The notes: generated by a model not told the origin, from the sequence alone. Counted from the first letter of the stretch, positions 8,481 to 17,549 are shown. The stretch is 64,000 nt of DNA from Clostridium saccharobutylicum DSM 13864 (GCF_000473995.1 NC_022571.1:3503416-3567415); one strand, 5' to 3'. Numbers and translations: made by a program.

Positions 8481-9036
8481 TAATAATTTGAAATACAACA
8501 TCTCTCCATTCTTTGCATTCATTATGAATACAACTAAAGGTTCCCATTAACGTCTTACCTTCAAATTCAAGAAAAAACATTAAATTATATATATAATCAT
8601 CTATTGCAGAACTTTTAAATTCAAAAAATCCTATATTTTTAGAGTTAACTTCAATTATTCCATCATCATAGAATACATTGGATGGATTAGTTTTTCTTAT
8701 TATCATTTTCATACCATCCTTTAATTCACCTACACATTCTTCATCTAATGGACTATCAATAATATTTAGTGTTATAACAATACTTCCATCTTCATTACAT
8801 TTTATTATTTCTGGTCTATTCTCTGAAGGATATTTAAATTTTCTAGCTTCTTCTGACATCTCCTCAAAATCATTAGGAATCCATATTTTTAACTTTTTAT
8901 CAAAAAAATCTTTTTCCTCAAATTCATAATATCTTTCTCCAATCTTCACAGGACCTTTACAAATATCTTTCTTTGCTTCTCTTTTTTCTGATTCATTTAT
9001 AAAATCTAAAATCTTTTCATCAACTCGTTCTGACAT
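8443..9036 (-). CDS. DcrB/Mog1-like protein of the VgrG locus
   Basis: Protein of 197 aa at the head of the spike cluster, 165 bp upstream of the interrupted VgrG gene with a family B repeat in the gap. A charged N-terminal tail (1-35) precedes an alpha/beta domain with IWIPNDFEEMSEEA, then KYPSENRPEIIKCNEDGSI, a long helix ELKDGMKMIIRKTNPSNVFY, and strands IGFFEFKSSAID and YNLMFFLEFEGK. The layout recalls DcrB/Mog1-type folds, to which the DUF1795 type VI effector chaperones belong, so an adaptor or chaperone role is possible but unproven. The last residues (KENNKSKMS) and the stop codon come from the family B repeat, so the original C-terminus was probably replaced. Confidence 0.5.
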   Translation of the reverse strand: MSERVDEKILDFINESEKREAKKDICKGPVKIGERYYEFEEKDFFDKKLKIWIPNDFEEMSEEARKFKYPSENRPEIIKCNEDGSIVITLNIIDSPLDEECVGELKDGMKMIIRKTNPSNVFYDDGIIEVNSKNIGFFEFKSSAIDDYIYNLMFFLEFEGKTLMGTFSCIHNECKEWRDVVFQIIRNIKENNKSKMS

Positions 9037-9269
9037 ATACCTTTTCCCCCTCTTATAAATATATAAAGTTTTTAGTTACGATTTCAATTTCCTCATAATT
9101 ATAGTAATCTCTGTATGTCATGAATTATTATTTTTCACATTTTGTAATTTTCCCATAATTACACATAAATGTTAATGGTTTTTTCATTAAACCTACAAAA
9201 TAAGGAATAAAAAGAAAATAAATCCCATTATCTATATATTTAAGAAATAATTTATATTGAGTTTATTTT

Positions 9270-9297
9270 TTTGACATTATAATGACACAATTTATAA
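9270..9297 (+). promoter_or_regulatory. strong sigma-A promoter
   Basis: TTGACA at 9270-9275, a 16-bp spacer and TATAAT at 9292-9297. It faces right and is followed within about 125 bp by a strong terminator but no open frame, so it probably drives a short RNA. Confidence 0.55.
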
Positions 9298-9303
9298 TTA
9301 TAA

Positions 9304-9424
9304 TAATATTTGTAAAGTAGTTAATAATTATTATTTACCCCTTATTAAATAATAAGATTATCCTATACAGAGGATAATAAAAAACTAAGTATCAGAACCC
9401 CTAATCTGATACTTAGTTTTTTAT
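9304..9424 (+). ncRNA. candidate small RNA, about 120 nt
   Basis: The segment lies between a near-consensus promoter and an intrinsic terminator. Predicted pieces are a small TTATT/AATAA hairpin, a hairpin ATTATCC/GGATAAT, and the terminator stem AACTAAGTATCAG/CTGATACTTAGTT with a loop AACCCCTAAT and a U-run. A short ACCCC sequence appears both upstream and in the terminator loop. No peptide of note is encoded. I know of no named family matching it. It may instead be a leader with an attenuator for the downstream prenyltransferase gene, about 200 bp away. Confidence 0.4.
9378..9424 (+). terminator. intrinsic terminator, bidirectional
   Basis: A 13-bp perfect stem ACTAAGTATCAG with CTGATACTTAGT, preceded by AAAAAA and followed by TTTTTT, so it could stop transcription from either side. 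Confidence 0.85.
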
Positions 9425-9629
9425 GTCAACTTCAAGGGATTTTTTAATTTAATTGGAAAATTATTTTAAATAAATGCATATAAAAAAAGATTTTAGTAAA
9501 TAATTTAATATATATTTTGTTATACATCCAAAAATATATTAAATTATTATTTATAGTTAAAATATGCTGATATTAAAATTTAAGATGGGAGGTACTGTTT
9601 AGCTAAATTTATTATCTTTTCATAAATTT

Positions 9630-10289
9630 TTGCTAACAGAAATATTTATGAGAATACCAAAACATATAGGTATTATTCCTGATGGAAATAGAAGGTGGGC
9701 TTTATCTAATGATTTAACCAAAGATAAAGGTTATGATTACGGAATAAAACCTGGTTTACAAGTTTTTAAATTATGTCAAAAAGAAAAAGTTGAAGAAGTA
9801 ACCTTTTATGGTTTTACTGTAGATAACACAAAAAGACCAAGTGAACAAAAAATAGCTTTTACTAAAGCTTGCATTGAATCCGTTATGCTTTTAACAAAGG
9901 AAAATTGTGAAATATTAGTTTTAGGAAATACTGAATCCCCTTCTTTTCCAAAAGAATTATTACCTTTTACAAAGCGAAAAAAATTTGGTACTGGTGGACT
10001 AAAAGCAAATTTTCTAATTAATTATGGCTGGGAATGGGATTTAAATCTACTAAAGAAGTCTGATGCTTCAAAAAAAAGAATTCAGCCTTATATACATTCA
10101 CAAGATATATCTCGAATAGATCTAATTATACGTTGGGGCGGTAGAAGAAGATTAAGTGGCCTTTTGCCTGTTCAATCTGTATATTCTGATTTTTACATTA
10201 TAGATAATTATTGGCCATCTTTTAAGGAACAAGATTTTTATGATGCATTATCATGGTATGATAGTCAGGATATAACTCTTGGTGGCTAA
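9630..10289 (+). CDS. short cis-prenyltransferase (UppS-like)
   Basis: Up to 219 aa. The listed start is a TTG. The ATG at 9648 (MRIPKHIGIIPDGNRRWA) gives the usual family N-terminus and may be the real one, although no good ribosome-binding site lies directly ahead of either. Family motifs: IPDGNRRWA at the diphosphate-binding aspartate, EVTFYGFTVDNTKRPSEQ in place of the usual LTLYAFSTENW, and the C-terminal RIDLIIRWGGRRRLSG with DFYIIDNYWPSF. The enzyme class condenses isopentenyl diphosphate onto an allylic primer in cis. At about 215 aa it is shorter than housekeeping UppS (about 245-255), so it is probably a second, specialised enzyme. It stands alone, with no neighbour that suggests a product. 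Confidence 0.8.
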   Translation: MLTEIFMRIPKHIGIIPDGNRRWALSNDLTKDKGYDYGIKPGLQVFKLCQKEKVEEVTFYGFTVDNTKRPSEQKIAFTKACIESVMLLTKENCEILVLGNTESPSFPKELLPFTKRKKFGTGGLKANFLINYGWEWDLNLLKKSDASKKRIQPYIHSQDISRIDLIIRWGGRRRLSGLLPVQSVYSDFYIIDNYWPSFKEQDFYDALSWYDSQDITLGG

Positions 10290-10542
10290 AAATTATATAA
10301 TTAATATCTTTAATTAATTATAACAACTTAAAAACTCAATCTATATTTCAATAAAATTTAATGAACTAAGATATTTTAAAATTAATAATTATTATATAGA
10401 AAATTTTTCTCTACTTCAGTTAGCTATAAACTAAATAAAATTCCCAGTTATTTATCTTTACGATATGATTATATTATAATTAAAAACATTTTTATTTGTA
10501 TATGCCATATGGTTCCTCATTGAGAATTTAATATATCACAAA

Positions 10543-10796
10543 CAGAGAAATTTGATATATGTTTGTGTAATAGAATAGGTCTTTGAAAATAATCTGTTTA
10601 GAGTGTTAATGTGAGTTTGTTCCATTTACTGCGTGTCACAAAAGTGAGAATCGAAATTTTATATTTCGTTATTCGAACTTTCTCTGTGAGCTTTTATATT
10701 GGAAGCATACAAAAATGCGATAATCTCACATTTAGAACCTTTCAGCAAAATTTTCATAGTCCTATAAAACAACTATGTATCTAATTTCGACTAAGC
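10543..10796. repeat. family A hairpin element, divergent long copy
   Basis: The outer arms GAAATTTGATATATGTT and AACTATGTATCTAATTTC pair imperfectly. Inner arms TGAAAAT and ATTTTCA, and AATGTGAG and CTCACATT, also pair. The right internal loop CATAGTCCTA matches the copy at 51156-51347. The apical part is longer than usual and contains its own palindrome (ATCGAAATTTTATATTTCG). The remainder of the 10,290-10,850 gap shows only AT-rich sequence. Confidence 0.65.
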
Positions 10797-10859
10797 TTCA
10801 CATAAGCTCTATTCTCATTGCGGAACCCTGTAATTTATTAATTTACTGGAGTGAATATT

Positions 10860-11126
10860 ATGCTTAAAGTTTTTTTATTATATTTAGCAATTGTCAACCT
10901 TATTGGATTTCTTGTAATGTTTATAGACAAGCAGCGCGCTATTCATAAAGAATGGAGAATACCAGAACGTACTCTTATAAATATCTCAATTATAGGTGGT
11001 TCTATAGGTATGCTTATTGGTATGTCTACATTTAGACATAAGACTCAACATAAAAAATTCACTTTAGGTGTGCCTGCTATACTCATAGCTCAATTTGCTA
11101 TTATTTTATTTCTGTTAAAAAAATAA
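10860..11126 (+). CDS. DUF1294 family membrane protein
   Basis: I choose the ATG at 10860 (MLKVFLLYLAIVNL), which has a GGAG box 9 nt ahead. The GTG at 10851 abuts that box. The 88-aa product fits DUF1294: a first membrane helix with the N-terminal NLIGFLVMFIDKQRAI segment, the amphipathic WRIPERTLINISIIGGSIGMLIGM segment, the conserved FRHKTQHKKF motif, and a last helix (about 65-85). DUF1294 proteins are small inner-membrane proteins of unknown function. It is monocistronic with an intrinsic terminator directly after it. Confidence 0.85.
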   Translation: MLKVFLLYLAIVNLIGFLVMFIDKQRAIHKEWRIPERTLINISIIGGSIGMLIGMSTFRHKTQHKKFTLGVPAILIAQFAIILFLLKK

Positions 11127-11142
11127 AATATATAAAATGAAA

Positions 11143-11174
11143 CCAGAAAATATGCTCATTTTCTGGCTAATTTA
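11143..11174 (+). terminator. terminator after the DUF1294 gene
   Basis: CCAGAAAAT and ATTTTCTGG pair around a short loop, followed by CTAATTTAAATTT. The position 17 bp after the stop codon fits. Confidence 0.65.
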
Positions 11175-11183
11175 AATTTCATA

Positions 11184-11350
11184 AGACAGATGAAAGAAAA
11201 TAACAAATCCAAAATGCCATGATTATTCTTTTATTAGGTACTTAAGCATATTACTCAGATAGCACTCAGCGAACGAATGCAAGTCTATCTTCCTATGATG
11301 AAAATAAGCTTGGCAGATGGACTTGTTATTTTTTTAAATATGCCTAATTA
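11184..11350. repeat. family B element, medium-length copy
   Basis: The left arm reads GATGAAAGAAAATAACAAAT then CCAAAATGCCATGATTATTC. The right arm is AAGCTTGGCAGATGGACTTG then TTATTTTTTTAAATATGCCT. The interior shares the ACTCAGATAGCACTCAGCGA segment with the copies near 33450 and 52240. It ends 12 bp before the metA stop codon. Confidence 0.8.
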
Positions 11351-11361
11351 AATATATAACT

Positions 11362-12276
11362 TTAAAGTGTTTCAAGATCATATGGTGTATTTTGATATAC
11401 ACAATAATTTAACCAATTTCCAAAAACTATGTTAGCAGTTGCTCTCCATGTATAGCTTGGAATTTCATTTACATCATCGTTTTTGAAATAATTCTTTGGA
11501 ATGTCCACCTCTGAACCTTTTTCCTTGTCCCTTATATATTCATCTTTTAAAGTATTTCTATCATATTCCATGTGACCTGTTATAAATATCTTTCTTCTAT
11601 CCTTTGTTGCTACAATAAACACGCCTGCTTCTTTTGATTCAGACAAAATTTCAAGTTCTGAAACTTTCTCTACATCCTCACGTTTAACTTCTGTATGTCT
11701 AGAATGTGGTGCATAAAATACATCATCTAAACCTCTTGTAAGTTCTGCTTTTTCATCGTTTGCCCAATGAGCAAATACTCCAAACATTTTTTTATCTAGT
11801 TCATATTTTGGTACATTATAATGATAATATAATCCCGCTTGAGATGCCCAACATATATGTACCGTTGAAAATACATTTGTCTTACTCCATTCCATTATTT
11901 CAGTAAGTTCTTTCCAATATGTTACATCTTCAAATTTCATTTGTTCTACTGGCGCCCCAGTTATGATAAGTCCATCAAACTTTTCTTTTTTTATTTCATC
12001 AAAATAGCTATAGAATTTGTCCAAGTGTTCTGATGGAGTATTGTGGGAAATATAACTTTTTGTTTGAATAAGAGTTATTTCTACTTGTAATGGTGTATTT
12101 GATAAATATCTTAACAATTGATTTTCAGTTACTATTTTTTTTGGCATTAGATTAAGAATTGCTATTTTTAATGGTCTTATATCTTGAGTATTAGCCCTTT
12201 CATTGTTCATTATAAATATATTTTCATTAGATAATACCTGGAATGCAGGTAATTCTCTTGGAATTTTAATTGGCAT
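11362..12276 (-). CDS. metA: homoserine O-acetyltransferase/succinyltransferase MetA
   Basis: Protein of 304 aa, full length for MetA. It acylates homoserine at the first committed step of methionine synthesis. Family hallmarks are [20 protein letters not shown] near the N-terminus, the nucleophile cysteine in [15 protein letters not shown], and the catalytic His and Glu in [28 protein letters not shown] is also typical. Firmicute MetA enzymes often use acetyl-CoA, but I cannot settle the acyl donor by eye. It is monocistronic and divergent from the lactonase gene. I looked for an S-box or T-box leader in the upstream gap and saw none. A CCCCC-containing ribosome-binding region (GGGGGAATTTAGG on the minus strand) precedes the ATG. 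Confidence 0.95.
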   Translation of the reverse strand: MPIKIPRELPAFQVLSNENIFIMNNERANTQDIRPLKIAILNLMPKKIVTENQLLRYLSNTPLQVEITLIQTKSYISHNTPSEHLDKFYSYFDEIKKEKFDGLIITGAPVEQMKFEDVTYWKELTEIMEWSKTNVFSTVHICWASQAGLYYHYNVPKYELDKKMFGVFAHWANDEKAELTRGLDDVFYAPHSRHTEVKREDVEKVSELEILSESKEAGVFIVATKDRRKIFITGHMEYDRNTLKDEYIRDKEKGSEVDIPKNYFKNDDVNEIPSYTWRATANIVFGNWLNYCVYQNTPYDLETL

Positions 12277-12648
12277 TCCTAAATTCCCCCTTCTGTTTGC
12301 ATATTGCTTTTATATGTGCTTTACTATTTATTATATCAAAATTTCATATGTTATCAATATTTATAGACTTTGACTTTAAAATTCACAATATTTTCTCTTT
12401 ATTTTTATGTATTTAATCAAATTATCTTTTTAATAAATTTTAATATTTATTAAATTTTATAGTTGTTTAATTTTACTTTAATATAAACTCACTTGAATAA
12501 TTGCCAATATGATGATATTCTGCTTTATTATAATTAATTAATTAAAATTAAATTCAAACACAAAGTTCTATTCCATATTATTAGCATATTGTAATTTTAT
12601 TTATGATATACTAAAAAATATATAAACACAAAAAGGGGGCACTACATA
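12277..12648. other. divergent intergenic region, nothing recognised
   Basis: About 370 bp of very AT-rich DNA between metA and the lactonase gene. It must hold both promoters. A GGGGG ribosome-binding box for the lactonase gene is visible near 12634. No riboswitch-like conserved core and no strong hairpin were found. Confidence 0.4.
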
Positions 12649-13707
12649 ATGATATTGCAGCAAAATATTGTTGTTGGCTATATTGGAACTTATACTAAAA
12701 ATGACAGTAAAGGAATCTATAGACTTAACTTCAATGTTAAATCCAACAAAGTTGAAGGAATTAACTTGGCCTATGAAATAGGTAATCCTACCTATTTATG
12801 TATTGATAAAGAAAGGCATATTATTTACTCTAGTTGTAAAATTGATGATAAATCTGGGGTATCATCATTTAAATATTGGCAAGAACAAGACAAACTTCAT
12901 TTAATTAATTATAATCTATCTGAAGTAAAACCTCCATGCCATGTAAGTATAGCTAATAATAAACAAGTGTTACTTTCTTCAAATTATCATGAAAATAAAA
13001 TGATTGTTTATAATACTTTAGAAGGTATAATTTTAAATTATCCTCAAATCGGAAGACATAATGGTTCAAGCATAAATACCGATAGGCAAGAAAAACCTCA
13101 CATTCATTGCTCTATATTCACTGAAGATGATAAATATATTTTATGCATTGATTTAGGCACTGATAAGCTTAATGTTTATACTTTTGAAAATGATAACTTG
13201 GTCAACAGAGATGACATTAGCTTCTCCTTTCCTGCTGGAACTGGCCCAAGGCATATAACTTATTTAAAATCTAAGCCTTTTTATTACGTTCTAAGCGAAC
13301 TAACTTCCGAAATTTTTGTTTTCAAATACAGTTCAAAGGATAAAGTTCCTTTCACTAATATTCAAAGTTTGAGCAGTTTACCAAAAAATTATAATGGGGA
13401 TAAGTCTGGTTCTGCTATATGTATTCATGAAAATAATAAATTTTTGTATACTTCAGATAGAGGAAATAATTCAATAAGTTTATGTGTTATAGATCCAGAT
13501 GATGGTAAATTAAGACTAATAAATACATTTTCTTCAAAGGGGTCTTCACCTAGAGATTTTCAAATAGATCCAACTGGAAACTTTTTATTCTGTGCTAATG
13601 AAAATTCTAATAATGTTTCCATATTTTCTATTGACCAATTAACTGGTGAATTAACGTTTATTACTTCTATAAATGTACCAACTCCTACATGTATAAAATT
13701 TATTTGA
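12649..13707 (+). CDS. pgl: 6-phosphogluconolactonase-like beta-propeller protein
   Basis: Protein of 352 aa of the seven-bladed lactonase family (YbhE type). It begins VVGYIGTYTKNDSKGIYRL, and has HIHCSIFTEDDKYILCIDLG, the GTGPRHITYL segment, and closing blades with NKFLYTSDRGNNSISL and GNFLFCANENSNNVSIFSID. Members hydrolyse 6-phosphogluconolactone in the pentose phosphate pathway, although not all homologues have been tested. There is no signal peptide, consistent with a cytosolic enzyme. It has a strong GGGGGC ribosome-binding region and its own terminator (13745-13797), so it is a single-gene unit. The enzyme assignment is by family only. Confidence 0.85.
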   Translation: MILQQNIVVGYIGTYTKNDSKGIYRLNFNVKSNKVEGINLAYEIGNPTYLCIDKERHIIYSSCKIDDKSGVSSFKYWQEQDKLHLINYNLSEVKPPCHVSIANNKQVLLSSNYHENKMIVYNTLEGIILNYPQIGRHNGSSINTDRQEKPHIHCSIFTEDDKYILCIDLGTDKLNVYTFENDNLVNRDDISFSFPAGTGPRHITYLKSKPFYYVLSELTSEIFVFKYSSKDKVPFTNIQSLSSLPKNYNGDKSGSAICIHENNKFLYTSDRGNNSISLCVIDPDDGKLRLINTFSSKGSSPRDFQIDPTGNFLFCANENSNNVSIFSIDQLTGELTFITSINVPTPTCIKFI

Positions 13708-13744
13708 TTGTAATCAATATTAAATAAATATATAAATCTTTAAT

Positions 13745-13797
13745 AATAGAGAACAACTATTTAAACAATTATGTTTGAATTCTTGTTCTCTATTTTA
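13745..13797 (+). terminator. terminator after the lactonase gene
   Basis: AATAGAGAACAA pairs with TTGTTCTCTATT around a loop of about 25 nt, followed by TTATTTTC. It lies 38 bp after the stop codon. Confidence 0.8.
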
Positions 13798-13873
13798 TTT
13801 TCAAATTTAAACTATGCTGAAAGAAAATTTTAATTTTTTTATAAAAATTTTCTATTGTAAACCTTTTTCAACT

Positions 13874-13902
13874 TTGACAATATTAATTAACTTCACTATA
13901 AT
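13874..13902 (+). promoter_or_regulatory. consensus promoter upstream of adenine deaminase
   Basis: TTGACA at 13874-13879 and TATAAT at 13897-13902 with a 17-bp spacer, a perfect sigma-A match. The leader to the TTG start at 14053 is about 140 nt. I checked it for a purine riboswitch core and did not find one. Confidence 0.7.
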
Positions 13903-14052
13903 AGAAAAAATATATATTTTATAACTATATATGTTGAAAATTGAAATCTTCATTAAAACTACGTAGGGTATCACTAAATGAATGAATAAATCATATTGCA
14001 ACATATACATAAGTAAAATATACTATACAATTACCTTGAGGAGGAACTTATT

Positions 14053-15822
14053 TTGAAGAAAGAAACATTAATACAACAAATTAAATCTTCTAACAAAAGT
14101 ATAAAATGTGATTTAGTTGTTAGAAATGTAACTATAATTGATGTATTTAATAAAGATAGATTTATAGACAACGTTGGTATAAAAGATGGATATATAATAG
14201 GAATTGGTGAATATGATGGACATGAAATAATTGATGGTACAAATAAATACATGTGCCCTGGACTTATTGATGCTCATTGTCATATCGAATCGAGCTTAGT
14301 TACCCCAAAAGAATACAGCAAAGCTGCACTTTTGAATGGTATAACTTCTGTTATAACTGATCCACATGAAATTGCTAATGTTATGGGAACAGATGGCATA
14401 GATTTTATGCTCAATTCTTCAAAAAATCTTCCTTTTGATATGTATTTTATGCTTCCATCATGTGTGCCTGGAACTGATTTTGAAAGTTCTGGTGCAACAT
14501 TACATGCTAATAATTTAAGAAATTACTATGATAACGATAAAGTTTTAGGTTTAGCTGAAGTTATGAATTACCCTGGAGTAATAAACTGCGAAGAAGATAT
14601 TATTGATAAGATTTATGATGCAATAATCAATAACAAAGTTATTGATGGACATGGTGCTGGTCTTACTCCAATGATGACAAATATTTATACAACCGCTAAT
14701 ATATTAACTGATCATGAATGTAATAATGTAAAAGAAGCCATTGAAAAAGTTAGACGTGGAATGTATGTCTTAATTAGAGAAGGTACTGTAGCTAAGAATT
14801 TAAAAGACTTACTTCCTGCTGTTAATGAAAGCAATAGCAATAGATTTTGTCTTTGTACTGATGATAAACATATAGATGATATAAAAAATAATGGCTCAAT
14901 TAATAGTTCTATTAAATTTGCTATAAATGCTGGACTTAATCCTGAAACAGCTATTCAAATGGCAACTATTAATACATCAAATGTTTATAAATTAAAAAAT
15001 AAGGGTGCAATTGCTCCTGGTTATATAGCAGATTTTATTTTATTAGATGATCTTCAAGACTTTAAAATATCTAAGGTATACAAAGAAGGTAAACTTATTG
15101 TTGATAATAATTCAATTATAAAACATAATGATGTTTCAAAATCTGATTATGAAACACAATCTAAATGCAATAATTCAATAAATCTTCCTTCTTTAACTGA
15201 AGATAATTTTAAAATCAACATTGATGATGAAAATTTCAAAAAGTTGAATGCAATAGAAATAATTCCAAATAAATTAGAAAGTCTTCACTTGAAGCTTGAT
15301 ATCTGTGATATTGATTCAATAAAAAACACAAACAAAAAACTTTTTATAGCTTCACCTGACGATGATTTAATAAAAATTTCTGTAATTGAAAGACATAAAG
15401 CCTCTGGAAACATAGGGCTTGGAATATTAAAAGGATTAGGAATAAAGGAAGGTGCAATTGGTACTACTATTGCTCATGATTCCCACAATCTAATAATTGC
15501 TGGAACAAATGATAAAGATATGCTATTTGTGGCTAAAGAATTAGAAAAAATGCATGGTGGAATCATAGTTGTAAAAGATGAAAAAGTTCTTGCCTCTATT
15601 CAACTTGAGATTGGTGGTCTTATGACAAATAGAAAATATACAGAAATTGAACATGATTTAAAAGATCTTCATAAAGCTGTAAAAATTATAGCACCAAATA
15701 TTGATTTCAATCCATTTTTAACACTTTCATTCTTATCTCTACCAGTAATACCAGATTTAAAAATTACTGATAAAGGATTATTTGATGTTATCAATTTTAA
15801 ATTTATTGATATTTTCGAATAA
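14053..15822 (+). CDS. ade: adenine deaminase
   Basis: Protein of 589 aa, normal length for the AdeC/Ade family. It converts adenine to hypoxanthine and ammonia in purine salvage. The amidohydrolase metal site is visible: GLIDAHCHIESSLV, then SVITDPHEIANVMG and VIDGHGAGL, and CTDDKHIDDI for the last metal ligand. The C-terminal adenine-deaminase domain has ERHKASGNIGLGILKGLG and IAHDSHNLIIAG. The start is TTG (LKKETLIQQ), with GAGGAGG 7 nt ahead. A perfect consensus promoter lies about 150 bp upstream. It is a single-gene unit, convergent with the HD-GYP gene across a family A hairpin element. Confidence 0.95.
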   Translation: MKKETLIQQIKSSNKSIKCDLVVRNVTIIDVFNKDRFIDNVGIKDGYIIGIGEYDGHEIIDGTNKYMCPGLIDAHCHIESSLVTPKEYSKAALLNGITSVITDPHEIANVMGTDGIDFMLNSSKNLPFDMYFMLPSCVPGTDFESSGATLHANNLRNYYDNDKVLGLAEVMNYPGVINCEEDIIDKIYDAIINNKVIDGHGAGLTPMMTNIYTTANILTDHECNNVKEAIEKVRRGMYVLIREGTVAKNLKDLLPAVNESNSNRFCLCTDDKHIDDIKNNGSINSSIKFAINAGLNPETAIQMATINTSNVYKLKNKGAIAPGYIADFILLDDLQDFKISKVYKEGKLIVDNNSIIKHNDVSKSDYETQSKCNNSINLPSLTEDNFKINIDDENFKKLNAIEIIPNKLESLHLKLDICDIDSIKNTNKKLFIASPDDDLIKISVIERHKASGNIGLGILKGLGIKEGAIGTTIAHDSHNLIIAGTNDKDMLFVAKELEKMHGGIIVVKDEKVLASIQLEIGGLMTNRKYTEIEHDLKDLHKAVKIIAPNIDFNPFLTLSFLSLPVIPDLKITDKGLFDVINFKFIDIFE

Positions 15823-15976
15823 TAAATTCAAATTCTGTAGAGTAAAATATTAGCTACATCAAAAATTTTCCAATATTATAAACTGAATTTTAATCATGGA
15901 ATCTTATATAGTATTCAATTTATGCTATTGACTTATCTACTATATATACTCACTAAATTTTAAGATTGCATCTATA

Positions 15977-16174
15977 CTAGAAAGAAGCTGTATTCTTTTT
16001 CGGAGTGTTGCATTTATAATTAAGCTATAGGAATTTCTTCAGTAGGAGTTGTTCCATTGCAGCTTGTCATTAACTTGTTTGAGGAGCACGCTGCAATAGA
16101 ACAACTTCTGCTGTTAGAAATCCACAGCTTAATTATATGGCAACCGAGAAAAAGAATACAGCTTCTTTCGGTTA
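15977..16174. repeat. family A hairpin element (standard orientation)
   Basis: Starts CTAGAAA and ends TTTCGGTTA. The outer stem GAAGCTGTATTCTTTTT pairs perfectly with AAAAAGAATACAGCTTC. The middle stem ATAATTAAGCT pairs with AGCTTAATTAT. The inner stem AGTTGTTCCATTGCAGC pairs with GCTGCAATAGAACAACT with one mismatch. Internal loops are CGGAGTGTTGCATTT and ATGGCAACCGAG. It lies between the convergent ade and HD-GYP genes and may also terminate both. Confidence 0.85.
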
Positions 16175-16210
16175 ATTACTAAATAACTTTAAGTTCCAAA
16201 TATTTATACA

Positions 16211-17320
16211 CTAGTTCATATCATATTTAATTGCAGTAACAACTATTGAAAGTTCAGAAATCAAGCTAACTTTCATATCTATCCTACTTGACCTAGAACT
16301 TTTAATTATCCTTACAATTGGTCTAAGAGGAAAATTCGGTACTGTTTCTTCTACCCTTGCTACTTCCCCCGTGCTAAGTTCTATTAATGTTCCCTTTGGG
16401 AAAGGTATAACTATTCTACAAAAAACACTAACAATTTCATAATCAAACTTGCTTACCGCATTTGACATCAAATATTCTAAAACATCACTAGGAAACATAG
16501 CTCTTTTCTCTGGCAAATCTGTTGAGAGGTTATCATATGCATCTGCAATGCTCACAATATTGCTTAAATCAATTATATTTTCCTTAGTTAATCCATCTGG
16601 ATATCCTAAACCGTCTGGTCTTTCATGATGTTGTAATACTACCAATTTACTTAAACTATTTATGTTATAAGTACTTGATAAATACCTATATCCAAGTCGA
16701 GGATGTTGTTTTACAATTTCTTTTTCTTCGTCAGTTAAATTTCCATGCTTGTTTAATATTTCTTTAGGAAGTAATGCTTTTCCTATATCATGAATTAATG
16801 CACCTATGCAAAGTGCTTCTAATTTCTTTTTAGGCAACTTAAATGCTACCCCAATAGTAAGTGATATTACTGCAACATTTACACAATGAGAATATACATA
16901 GTTATTCATGCTTCTTATATCAACTAAAGCAAGTACCACATCTTTATGATTTAATATATCCTCTATTATACTTTCCGCCATTTTTCCTATATTATAAAAA
17001 TAACTTTGTTCTTGCCATGTGTAATCTTTTTCACTATTTCTAATTTTATTACTTGTATTAATTCTCTCTATATTAGAAAAAGCTTCTTTTATCATTATAA
17101 TTGCCTTTTGTCGTATTTCCGGTTTAATAACATCTTCAATTTCCTCATTACTATATTTATCCACTATATAGATAGATAGAATATTTATCTCTTTTATTTT
17201 ATTTATAGTAGCTTGATTTAAAACAGAACCTGCTCTTAATAAAAGTCTACCATCTATATCATATAATGTCTTTCCTAATACTGTATTAGGTCTTACAAAT
17301 TCAATAGGCATAAGCCTCAT
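16211..17320 (-). CDS. HD-GYP domain cyclic-di-GMP phosphodiesterase
   Basis: Protein of 369 aa. The N-terminal part (about 1-75) is a small beta-rich domain starting MPIEFVRPNTVLGKTLYDID, common in clostridial HD-GYP proteins. The HD-GYP domain (about 135-310) has YVYSHCVNVAVISL, the metal-binding HDIGK, IVKQHPRLGYRYL, and HHERPDGLGYPDGL, with the full GYP motif intact. That predicts hydrolysis of cyclic-di-GMP, affecting motility or sporulation. There is no receiver or membrane sensor domain, so the input signal is unknown. It is monocistronic, flanked by family A elements on both sides and a family B copy just upstream. Confidence 0.9.
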   Translation of the reverse strand: MRLMPIEFVRPNTVLGKTLYDIDGRLLLRAGSVLNQATINKIKEINILSIYIVDKYSNEEIEDVIKPEIRQKAIIMIKEAFSNIERINTSNKIRNSEKDYTWQEQSYFYNIGKMAESIIEDILNHKDVVLALVDIRSMNNYVYSHCVNVAVISLTIGVAFKLPKKKLEALCIGALIHDIGKALLPKEILNKHGNLTDEEKEIVKQHPRLGYRYLSSTYNINSLSKLVVLQHHERPDGLGYPDGLTKENIIDLSNIVSIADAYDNLSTDLPEKRAMFPSDVLEYLMSNAVSKFDYEIVSVFCRIVIPFPKGTLIELSTGEVARVEETVPNFPLRPIVRIIKSSRSSRIDMKVSLISELSIVVTAIKYDMN

Positions 17321-17429
17321 ATTTACATTCCCCCCTTATAAATACTTAATTTATTACTTACGCTTAAATTAATATATTTGAAATAGAGTGTAATATCATT
17401 ATTGTTTGATAATTATTATAACTTGTATT

Positions 17430-17549
17430 TAGGTACATTCAAAAAATAACAAGCCCATCTGCCGAGCCTATTTTACGTTAGCATATTCCTTGCCCGATGC
17501 AAAATAATCATGGCATTTTGGACTTGTTATTTTCTTTCATGTGCATTAA
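17430..17549. repeat. family B element, short copy
   Basis: The left arm TAGGTACATTCAAAAAATAA with CAAGCCCATCTGCCGAGCCT pairs with the right arm AATCATGGCATTTTGGACTT ending TTTCATGTGCATTA. It lies upstream of the HD-GYP gene. Confidence 0.8.

Noticed and set aside
204..9036. Ordinary prophage
   Set aside because: No capsid, portal, terminase, tape-measure, sheath or integrase gene is present. Only spike, tip and toxin-type genes are seen.
12277..12648. S-box or T-box leader before metA
   Set aside because: No matching conserved segments were seen on the minus strand.
13903..14052. Purine riboswitch before adenine deaminase
   Set aside because: The leader is long enough, but the conserved loop sequences and the three-way junction pattern are absent.
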